7,829 nucleotides of DNA from a bacterium (GTDB taxonomy: Bacteria > UBP14 > UBA6098 > B30-G16), in assembly GCA_027007865.1 (NCBI GenBank), contig JALTEE010000239.1, positions 1 through 7,829 of the forward strand, read 5' to 3'. Shown here piece after piece: positions 1 through 6,300 of the stretch (position 1 is the stretch's first letter; every line of letters begins with the position of its first letter). Under the pieces are notes generated by a model. It searched no databases and was not told the origin of the DNA. It saw only the letters and a list, made by a program, of their open reading frames with translations. Position numbers and translations under genes: made by a program.

Positions 1-5
1 CTTTT

Positions 6-611
6 ATGGCATCTCCGGCAATAGAAGAATTGATAGCGGAATTGTGCAGATTGCCTGGCTTCGGCACGCGCTCCGCAACGAGAATCGCATACTATTTTCT
101 CAACCGCCCGAAAGAAGATATTTTTGCGCTCATAGATGCGCTGAAAAAATTCGCCGACAGCGTAAAAATATGTTCCGTCTGCTTCAATGTTTCCGAGACC
201 GACCCTTGCCCGATTTGTGCGGATACAAGCAGAGACCACTCAATCGTCTGCGTAGTCGAAGAGCCACAGGACCTCGCTGTAATCGAAAACACGGGTATAT
301 ATAACGGAGTTTATCACATTCTCGGCGGCGTCTTGAATGCTCTCGAAGGAGTCGGTCCCGATGATTTGCACATAAAAGAACTATTGAGCAGAGTCGCATC
401 GGGCGGCATCGAAGAAGTTATAATTGCTCTAAATCCCACATCCGAAGGCGAAACAACCGCATCCTATCTAACAAAATATCTGCGGAAATACGCTCTAAAA
501 ATTACCACTCTCGCACAGGGCATTTCGGCGGGCAGCGACCTCGAATTTGCAGATAAGCGAACGATAAGGCAGGCGCTCGAAAACCGAAGACAAATCGATG
601 TGGACAAATAG
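6..611 (+). CDS. recR: Recombination mediator protein RecR
   Basis: RecR acts in the cytoplasm with RecF and RecO, helping load RecA onto single-stranded DNA coated by SSB at gaps and stalled forks. The 201-residue product has the whole family layout and usual length (E. coli RecR is 201 residues). It has an N-terminal helix-hairpin-helix (about residues 11-32, LPGFGTRSA), a four-cysteine zinc finger (C56, C59, C68, C71), and a Toprim domain starting at VVEEP (83-87) and including NPTSEGE (143-149). The C-terminal segment carries a GISAGSDLE (172-180) match to the conserved GVPVGGELE-type motif. The ATG at 6 puts the N-terminus where RecR proteins normally begin, but only five bases lie upstream, so no ribosome site can be judged. 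RecR often follows dnaX and ybaB; that side is cut off here. It is convergent with iorA, 68 bases away. Confidence 0.96.
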   Translation: MASPAIEELIAELCRLPGFGTRSATRIAYYFLNRPKEDIFALIDALKKFADSVKICSVCFNVSETDPCPICADTSRDHSIVCVVEEPQDLAVIENTGIYNGVYHILGGVLNALEGVGPDDLHIKELLSRVASGGIEEVIIALNPTSEGETTASYLTKYLRKYALKITTLAQGISAGSDLEFADKRTIRQALENRRQIDVDK

Positions 612-637
612 AAAGTGATTTTCTATGAAACTTTAAA

Positions 638-652
638 CAAGCGTTTGGCTTG
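638..652. terminator. Weak hairpin between convergent recR and iorA
   Basis: A 5-bp perfect stem (CAAGC / GCTTG) with a 5-base loop sits in the 68-base gap between the two convergent stop codons. On the + strand a T run (661-665) follows only after 8 bases; on the - strand TTTAAAGTTT follows directly. The position suits a shared terminator, but the stem is short and not GC-rich, so this is a weak call. Confidence 0.25.
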
Positions 653-679
653 ACCATTGCTTTTTAGGGTTCTTCGATT

Positions 680-2464
680 CTATTCTGCCGGACCGATTGC
701 ATCGAATGGGCACACTTGCGCACAAACCGTGCAATGATTTCCTGCGCAGAGCATTTCATCTATGACGGCTTTTCCCGTTTCCGGGTCTTTCGATATCGAT
801 GGACAGCCGACTTGCAGGCAAAGACCGCAAGCAGTGCATTTTTCCGCATCCACACGAAATGGCGTGATGTCGAGTTTTTTCCAATCCATAAGAATGCAGC
901 GCCCTTGATTGATGATTACCGCAGGCTCATCTGTGTCGGTTGCTTCACGCAAAGCCTTCTCGATTTCCTTTAAGTCATAAGCATTTGTTTTATATATTTT
1001 CTTGATACCCAGTGCTTTCGAAACTTCTGCGTAATCCACTTTGAATGTTGGTTCGCCTGTAATTGTGACGCCTGTTCCTGGATGCGGTTGATGTCCTGTC
1101 ATCGCAGTTGTTGCGTTGTCGAGGATGCAGACGACTGCGTTACCCTTATTGTATGCGAGATTTGCGAGTTCTGTCATTCCACTGTGCAAAAATGTCGAGT
1201 CGCCAATGTATGCGAGGAATTTTTTGCCGACTTCTTTTCCTTGCGCTATGCCGATGCCGAAAGCATTTCCAATCGATGCACCCATACATATACAGGTTTC
1301 ACCCTGTTTAAGCGGCGGAATTACGCCGAGTGTATAGCAACCGATGTCGGTTGTGCCGTGCAATTTCAACTTTTTCGCCACATAGAATATTCCTCGGTGA
1401 GGACAGCCTGGGCAAAGAACAGGCGGTCTCGCTGGAAGTTCGGACATATCGACTTTCGGCGCTCGAGGTTTTTCGCCCAAGATTGCTTCTCGTAAAATTC
1501 CTTGATTGAGCTCATCACAGAGTGGAATTTTGTTCTTGCCAATTGTAATTTTAGAGCCTAACCCTGCGATGCGCAATTCTTCTTCGATAAATGGCTCGTT
1601 CTCTTCGATTACCCATATTTCATCGACCGTATCGATGAATTTTTGCGCGAGCGCCGATGGAAATGGAAAACTCATTCCGAGTTTCAATGTCGCTGCGTCG
1701 GGAAAGACTTCGCGAGCGTAGTTGTATGAAATTCCGCTCGTGATGATGCCTATTTTCTTGCCATCGCGGGTATAATTTCCCGCCTCGATTTTATTGAGTG
1801 GCGAACCGTTTGCATATTCTTTAAGTTCTATCAATCTTTCTTCGAGTTTTTTATGCAGGACGCGGGCGTTCGATGGGATAACAACTCGCTTCGGTATATT
1901 GGGAATATAATCTTTTATTGGAACATCTTTTCTTTCACCGATTTCGACGATGCTTTTAGAATGGGCAATTCTCGTGCCGATTCTCATCATAACGGGAATA
2001 TCGAATTTTTCGGAAATGTCCATAGCATAGGATACGAAATCTTTTGCTTCCTGTGAATCGGAGGGTTCGAGCAATGCCATCTTTGCGAATTTTGCATATC
2101 TTCGATTATCCTGCTCGTTCTGCGAAGAGTGCATACCGGGGTCGTCTGCTGAAACTATGACAAATCCGCCGTTGACGCCTGTTTCGGATAGTGTGAACAG
2201 CGGGTCGGCAGCGACATTCACGCCGACATGTTTCATCGCAACCAACGAGCGCGCTCCGCCAAATGATGCACCAATTGCTACTTCCACTGCGACTTTTTCA
2301 TTTGTTGCCCATTGGCATTTAATTACATCGCTGTAATGTTTTGCCACATTTTCCAAAATCTCTGTCGATGGCGTGCCCGGATATGCGGCGGCAAAGTGCA
2401 TACCGCTTTCATAAGCGCCGCGGGCAATCGCCTCGTTCCCCGATAACAATACTTTATTCGACAT
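680..2464 (-). CDS. iorA: Indolepyruvate:ferredoxin oxidoreductase, alpha subunit
   Basis: IorA is the thiamine-diphosphate and iron-sulfur subunit of the enzyme that oxidatively decarboxylates aryl pyruvates (from Trp, Tyr and Phe transamination) to aryl-acetyl-CoA, passing electrons to ferredoxin. The 594-residue product is full length. The N-terminal pyrimidine-type domain has LLSGNEAIARGAYE (6-19) and YPGTPSTEI (28-36). The central part has CPGCPHRG (351-358). The thiamine-diphosphate/Mg site is GDSTF (421-425) followed by DNATTAMTGHQ (449-459). The C-terminus is a two-cluster ferredoxin domain with C543/C546/C549/C554 and C573/C578/C581/C585. The start is supported by AAGGAG (2470-2475, - strand) 5 bases from the ATG and by the family N-terminus. 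The partner iorB normally lies beside it; here the next gene downstream is recR on the opposite strand, so the beta subunit must be encoded elsewhere or be replaced. The ferredoxin domain separates this from other 2-oxoacid oxidoreductase subunits. Confidence 0.95.
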   Translation of the reverse strand: MSNKVLLSGNEAIARGAYESGMHFAAAYPGTPSTEILENVAKHYSDVIKCQWATNEKVAVEVAIGASFGGARSLVAMKHVGVNVAADPLFTLSETGVNGGFVIVSADDPGMHSSQNEQDNRRYAKFAKMALLEPSDSQEAKDFVSYAMDISEKFDIPVMMRIGTRIAHSKSIVEIGERKDVPIKDYIPNIPKRVVIPSNARVLHKKLEERLIELKEYANGSPLNKIEAGNYTRDGKKIGIITSGISYNYAREVFPDAATLKLGMSFPFPSALAQKFIDTVDEIWVIEENEPFIEEELRIAGLGSKITIGKNKIPLCDELNQGILREAILGEKPRAPKVDMSELPARPPVLCPGCPHRGIFYVAKKLKLHGTTDIGCYTLGVIPPLKQGETCICMGASIGNAFGIGIAQGKEVGKKFLAYIGDSTFLHSGMTELANLAYNKGNAVVCILDNATTAMTGHQPHPGTGVTITGEPTFKVDYAEVSKALGIKKIYKTNAYDLKEIEKALREATDTDEPAVIINQGRCILMDWKKLDITPFRVDAEKCTACGLCLQVGCPSISKDPETGKAVIDEMLCAGNHCTVCAQVCPFDAIGPAE

Positions 2465-2504
2465 CTATGCTCCTTCGATTATGTGTTATACTTGAACAAA
2501 GCGA

Positions 2505-2532
2505 ATTATAATGAAAATTTCCGTCTCCACAA
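2505..2532 (-). promoter_or_regulatory. Predicted iorA promoter
   Basis: On the - strand, TTGTGG (2532-2527) and a perfect TATAAT (2510-2505) are 16 bases apart. The -10 is preceded by CAT, giving CATTATAAT. Transcription would begin near 2498, leaving a leader of about 34 bases with the AAGGAG ribosome site at 2470-2475. TTG-to-CATTAT spacing equals that of the promoters at 2743 and 3091, which strengthens the call. Confidence 0.6.
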
Positions 2533-2651
2533 AAAGATTTTTGCAAAAAGTGTATAAAATATTTCTTCGTCAAGTAAACCGAATTTTGCTTTTTTGAGAT
2601 TGCTGAAAAATCGCTTATGCTTTTTGGGAACTCTTTGACCAACATACTTCG

Positions 2652-2694
2652 AGGACGGGCACGGAAACCGTGTCCCTACAGTTCAGCCCGTCCT
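2652..2694. repeat. Nested palindromic repeat (REP-like)
   Basis: A 9-bp perfect inverted repeat AGGACGGGC (2652-2660) / GCCCGTCCT (2686-2694) encloses a second hairpin, CACGG-AAA-CCGTG (2660-2672), whose stem extends by GGG/TCC with one G-T pair. The two pairings compete for the left arm. Sequences of this style (GGACGGGCACGG, TGTCCCTACA) are common as dispersed extragenic palindromes in many bacterial genomes; that is recall, not a search result. It lies upstream of the antitoxin promoter and outside any credible coding frame. Confidence 0.65.
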
Positions 2695-2700
2695 GTTTCA

Positions 2701-2718
2701 GTTCCACCTGGGTGGAAC
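2701..2718. repeat. Perfect 8-bp inverted repeat
   Basis: GTTCCACC (2701-2708) pairs perfectly with GGTGGAAC (2711-2718) across a TG centre. It is 6 bases after the nested palindrome at 2652-2694 and 24 bases before the TTGACA of the next promoter. It may be part of the same repeat block or an operator for the downstream gene; the position well upstream of -35 favours a repeat. Confidence 0.5.
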
Positions 2719-2742
2719 GGTAAATCCGAGCGATTTTCCCGT

Positions 2743-2772
2743 TTGACACCGACCATAAATTCATTATCTTTG
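2743..2772 (+). promoter_or_regulatory. Promoter of the antitoxin-like gene, Bacteroidota-type consensus
   Basis: TTGACA (2743-2748), a 16-base spacer and TATCTT (2765-2770) fit a sigma-70 promoter. The same bases also satisfy the Bacteroidota consensus exactly: TTTG (2742-2745), N19, TATCTTTG (2765-2772) matching TAnnTTTG. A start near 2777-2780 would give a leader of about 20-24 bases that contains AGGAGGT (2790-2796). Confidence 0.7.
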
Positions 2773-2800
2773 TTAGGGAAGCATACCGCAGGAGGTAAAT

Positions 2801-3004
2801 GTGCTCGAAGATGCTCAAATTATCAGCGACAAGGATAAGAAGAAATTCGCAGTCATCTCATACGATGAATTTATTCGGCTAAAAAAACTCCTCAACAACG
2901 AGAAAAAGCTCGAAAATTATCTCGATTATCTGCATATTCAGAATGTCAAGAAGCGGTCGAAAGAAAAATTTAGTATCGATGAGGTTAAGGCGGAACTGGC
3001 GTAG
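2801..3004 (+). CDS. RelB/Phd-YefM-like antitoxin, no adjacent toxin
   Basis: The 67-residue product begins with a short beta-rich segment (IISDKDKKKFAVISYDEF, 7-24), then a charged helix (25-43) and a C-terminal tail ending FSIDEVKAEL. This resembles small type II antitoxins of the Phd/YefM or RelB kind, in which a DNA-binding N-terminal part is followed by a toxin-binding helix and a closing EEV..EL-type tail. The match is by pattern only, so the family is tentative. The start is GTG with AGGAGGT 4 bases upstream and a promoter at 2743-2772. An ATG two bases earlier (2799) is in another frame that stops after 27 codons, so the GTG frame is preferred. No RelE/ParE/Doc-like frame follows within 390 bases, nor does one precede it. 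It may be an orphan antitoxin, a remnant of a lost pair, or a small regulator of another type. Confidence 0.6.
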   Translation: MLEDAQIISDKDKKKFAVISYDEFIRLKKLLNNEKKLENYLDYLHIQNVKKRSKEKFSIDEVKAELA

Positions 3005-3090
3005 AATATATGAATTGGGTTGCTTTTAACTTCTCTCGTTCTCTTACCCGACGATGAGCCGATGATTCGCATAGCAAGCGAGAAAATCTC

Positions 3091-3120
3091 TTGACAAAAT
3101 CCAACCTTCCATTATCTTTC
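3091..3120 (+). promoter_or_regulatory. Second promoter of the same design, upstream of the secreted-protein gene
   Basis: TTGACA (3091-3096), a 16-base spacer and TATCTT (3113-3118) repeat the layout at 2743, including the stretch ATTATCTTT. It fits the Bacteroidota consensus with two mismatches (CTTG for TTTG at 3090-3093, and TATCTTTC for TAnnTTTG). Transcription would start near 3125, about 273 bases before the ATG at 3398. I see no other promoter between here and that gene. Confidence 0.6.
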
Positions 3121-3138
3121 CGGGCAGGAGAAAACAAA

Positions 3139-3261
3139 ATGAAAACCCTGCAAGCCAAAATACCATCGCGAGTGAATTCAGTCCTTTTTGCCTCGCCCAT
3201 TTCATCGGCACATAGCAGCGGGCGAATATTGCCCCCCCCCCAAGTCGTTGTAATTCAATAG
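3139..3261 (+). CDS. Possible 40-residue ORF or leader peptide
   Basis: The frame starts at ATG 3139 with AGGAG (3126-3130) 8 bases upstream and the 3091 promoter ahead, and ends at TAG 3259-3261. The product reads MKTLQAKIPSRVNS, then a mildly hydrophobic stretch, then three prolines encoded by the C10 tract. It resembles no family I know and its composition is not clearly protein-like. Support comes only from the promoter, ribosome site and start being properly spaced. If the C tract had 11 (or 8) bases the frame would run on to a TGA overlapping the ATG of the next gene. It could be a leader peptide, an error-split gene or chance. Confidence 0.22.
   Translation: MKTLQAKIPSRVNSVLFASPISSAHSSGRILPPPQVVVIQ
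3232..3241. repeat. Homopolymer tract of ten C
   Basis: Ten consecutive C residues stand in otherwise mixed sequence. Tracts this long are prone to slipped-strand length change in cells and to length errors in sequencing. It lies within the possible small ORF at 3139-3261, so any change of length not divisible by three changes that frame. Confidence 0.9.
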
Positions 3262-3281
3262 GTTATAGCAATTACTTCGAA

Positions 3282-3301
3282 CCCACGACTTCAGTCGTGG
3301 G
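3282..3301. repeat. REP-like palindrome, 9-bp perfect arms
   Basis: CCCACGACT (3282-3290) and AGTCGTGGG (3293-3301) are perfectly complementary around a TC centre. Hairpins of this CCCACGACT...AGTCGTGGG type are widespread extragenic palindromes and resemble subterminal hairpins of IS200/IS605 elements. A TTAC lies at 3272-3275, 6 bases upstream, as at the left end of some such elements, but no transposase is present. A dispersed palindrome is the safest reading. Confidence 0.7.
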
Positions 3302-3307
3302 ACTAAG

Positions 3308-3362
3308 CCGCCTTTTCGCCATTCCCGATATTTCGGGATTGGTGAAGGCGGATTTTTGTTTT
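3308..3362 (+). terminator. Strong intrinsic terminator-like hairpin ahead of the secreted-protein gene
   Basis: CCGCCTT (3308-3314) pairs with AAGGCGG (3345-3351). After a two-base TT bulge, CGCCA (3317-3321) pairs with TGGTG (3340-3344) with one G-T pair. After a single T-T mismatch, TCCCGA (3323-3328) pairs with TCGGGA (3333-3338), closing a TATT loop. A T-rich run (3353-3362, T5-G-T4) follows. It ends only 22 bases before the ribosome site at 3385-3392, and no promoter is visible in between. It therefore either ends an upstream small transcript or works as an attenuator on the downstream gene. Confidence 0.65.
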
Positions 3363-3397
3363 GCAAACTCAAAAACCATTAAACAAGGAGGTCTCTT

Positions 3398-6300
3398 ATG
3401 AGACGCGCTGTAATTTTGTCCCTGCTTATGACAATTTCTCTCACTCTCGCATTCGAGTGGTCAGAGCCAGTTAGAGTTAGCCCAGTAGGTGCTAATATTG
3501 GGGATACACATGTTCATATCTCATCATACATATGGACACCAATGACTTGGCATCGAAGCTTACTCGCAGTGAACGACAATTATGTATGTATTGCATGGGC
3601 AGAGAGTTTATCCGATGGCAGATGGCAAATAAAAGTTGCGAGAAGCACAGATGGCGGTTTCTCCTTTGCTCAACATATTGTGAGGACTCCTGCAACAGAT
3701 GAACACCAGATACCTGTGGAACTACAATTTACAAATGGTGATACATTGATTTTGGTATATATTTCAGATAAGGACGAAAGCGAATTTCACGGTAAAATTT
3801 ATTTTGCTCAATCAACAAACGCAGGCATAACTTGGGTTGCTCCAGATTATCCTATACAATCTTCTTCTTCTGTTGCCCAAGACCTTATTAATCCATCACA
3901 CGCTTGGTTTGTTCCCGATTTTGATTTTACAGAAGATTACTATGTAATTTTCTATACCACTAATGATGGTATTTGGAGAACAATAAACAGCGATGATAAA
4001 GGAGAAACTTGGACAGATAATTATGGTGGTGGTTCTTGGGGTGGTATAGGACATTCTATTGCGATAGATTCGACAGGTAAAATGATATTAGCACACCCCT
4101 GTTGGGGAGGTGGATATTGGGGTGGTTACCGTGTTTATTTACATGGTTTTGATGACCTTTCATCTACTGCTCATTCTGATATAGGATATTGGGGGAGTGA
4201 AGAAATGCGCACCTTTTGGCATATTGCCTACACGATTGCGCGTAATGACCATTTATTCAATTTTTTCGCAACATCGGGAACTTCGAGCAGTCCAACGGTT
4301 AAATTGATATGCGAAAGATGGTCATATACCATAACCGGAGATTATACTCATAATGAAAGAGTAGATGTAACTGGTAGTCGTCCCATGACATCTAATATGC
4401 ATAATGGCGTTGGAGCATTTCAGGTTTGTTTGGGTGGCCTCGATACTGTTTTTATAGTTTATGCAAGAGAAGACACAACTATGTTTAAAGTTGGAATAAA
4501 TAATATGGGAACAATAACAGGAACACATATTTTTGACCCGGGATATATGTCTATCGGTATTTCATATAAAAACGGCGATGTTTACATTGCTTTAGCATCT
4601 ATCGAGCCCGGTTCTGAGGGATACTCTGTTACCGGTTTTTACCTTGTTCGCACAGTTCCGCCTCCATATTTTACTTCGCCATCTATCTCCGTTCCCGAGA
4701 CAAGCGCAACGAGTGCAGTTATAAATTGGAGCGATGCTACCTATGAGGAATCCTATGTGGTAAGCGTTGGAGGCGGAACGGGTTATTCGGTTCCACAGGA
4801 CAGCTGCGCCATAGAGGTTAGCGGACTTACACCGAATATGAACTACACGGCTGATGTTTGGGGCGTGAATTTCAGGGGGACGACGGATACGCTTACAACT
4901 TCCTTCAAGACGCTTTTGCCAACTCCCGAACTAACATCGCCCAGCGACAGCACTTTTGTCGGCGGTTCGGGAAGTATAACATTCGCCTGGTCTTCAATCG
5001 GTATTCCCGGCGCTGGATACCATCTAATTATTATGGACACGACGAGCACCGTAGCACATTCGGAAGATGTTTTCACTGATAGTGCAACAATATCTCTGGA
5101 TGAGGGAAATTATCTCTGGTATGTTTCCGCCTACACGAGCGATAATTATTCACATCCGTCCGATACATTTTTCCTTTCGGTTGACCTGACCGCACCGGAG
5201 CTGACGAATCTCGGCGCTCGGGAGATTGGCACGAGCGATTCGTATGTGAATCCATCTCCTTGGTCGAGAAGCGGGTATTTCGAGGTGAACTGGGAACTTG
5301 CATCTCCCGAAATTTCGGGTTTGCAGGAAATATGGGTGAAACGCGGCAGTGCGCCAACTTCAGAAAGTGATGCGGATTTTGTATGCTCAGCAACTCCGCC
5401 GGACACGATAAATTTAACAACCGATGGCGAATTTACATATTATTTCCGCCCCGTTGATAGAGCGGGAAACATCGGGGATTCATATACACTCGATTTACGA
5501 AGGGATACGAGTCCGCCGACTATGGCAAGCGCTGTTTTACCAGCGTATTCTTATCCGGGGAATGCACCTGTTTCGTGGTTCGGCGGTGTCGATGCGCTCT
5601 CGGGAATCGCTGACTATAATATTCTTATGAGACAAAGTGGCCATGTTTCCTGGGATACCATAGGCGCATATTCCATAAGCGATATTCCCGTTTCCGTTTC
5701 TTTCTCGGAATTCAATACTTATGAATTATGTGTAGTGCCTCGGGATAATGCTGGCAATACTGCTTCGCCGACAACGAGCGATATAGAGGAAATAACAATT
5801 CTTCCGTCATTAGCGCTATCCGCCGATGAAATAAAAATGGGACCTTCTGCTCCAAATATCCAATTGTTTTGGAATAATATTGGGTATACCAGTGTGAGCT
5901 ACGAGATAGTGCTTTCATCGTCGGGCTCTGTTGTCTATTCATCTATGGCAAGTGGAACTACATTCACTTTCACGCCGGGAATACTTTCCGCACTTTCAGG
6001 TGAGGGGGAATATGGCTTTGGAGTCGGGATAATATATCCCGAAATTGCGGAGACATTAAACCCGAGTATATGGGGCACTTTTGTCTTTGATGAAACAGCG
6101 CCTGGCTCCCCTATAAATTTGCAAATAAATGGTAATTACCCATATTCTGGCTGGACGAATTCATCCGATTTCACAATAAGCTGGACAAATCCATACGACG
6201 CTTCCGGCATAATGAAATGCTGCTATAACTATTCGGTGCCATCGAGCGCGTTTGATACTACTGCTTGCTGGGAAATATCGGGGGCGTCTCCAACCGAGAA

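Larger units (their letters stand above)
3125..3397 (+). other. Long leader or small-RNA candidate ahead of the secreted-protein gene
   Basis: This is the segment that would be transcribed from the 3091 promoter before the ATG at 3398. It holds possible stems GCAGG (3124-3128)/CCTGC (3147-3151) and TCGCCC (3193-3198)/GGGCGA (3220-3225), a C10 tract, a REP-like palindrome and a terminator-like hairpin. GGCGAA (3221-3226) can also pair with TTCGCC (3315-3320) in the 5' arm of that hairpin, a possible but short alternative fold. It could be an attenuating leader for the downstream gene or a separate RNA of about 235 bases ending at the hairpin. No known riboswitch motif was recognised. Confidence 0.3.

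Noticed and set aside
2454..2645. 63-codon - strand frame overlapping the iorA start
   Set aside because: It covers the iorA promoter and ribosome site, has no ribosome site of its own that I can see, and its product looks like random translation.
2617..2838. 73-codon + strand frame ahead of the antitoxin gene
   Set aside because: It is translated through palindromic repeats and the promoter and overlaps the better-supported GTG frame at 2801.
3010..3057. Short frame after the antitoxin stop as a toxin gene
   Set aside because: It is only 15 codons with no ribosome site and no resemblance to RelE, ParE or Doc toxins.
3272..3301. TTAC plus hairpin as an IS200/IS605 left end
   Set aside because: No TnpA or TnpB frame, no matching right end and no boundaries; a free-standing REP-like palindrome explains it.
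4843..5420. Overlapping antisense frames inside the secreted-protein gene
   Set aside because: The sense frame is continuous with clear domains; the antisense products show no recognisable pattern.
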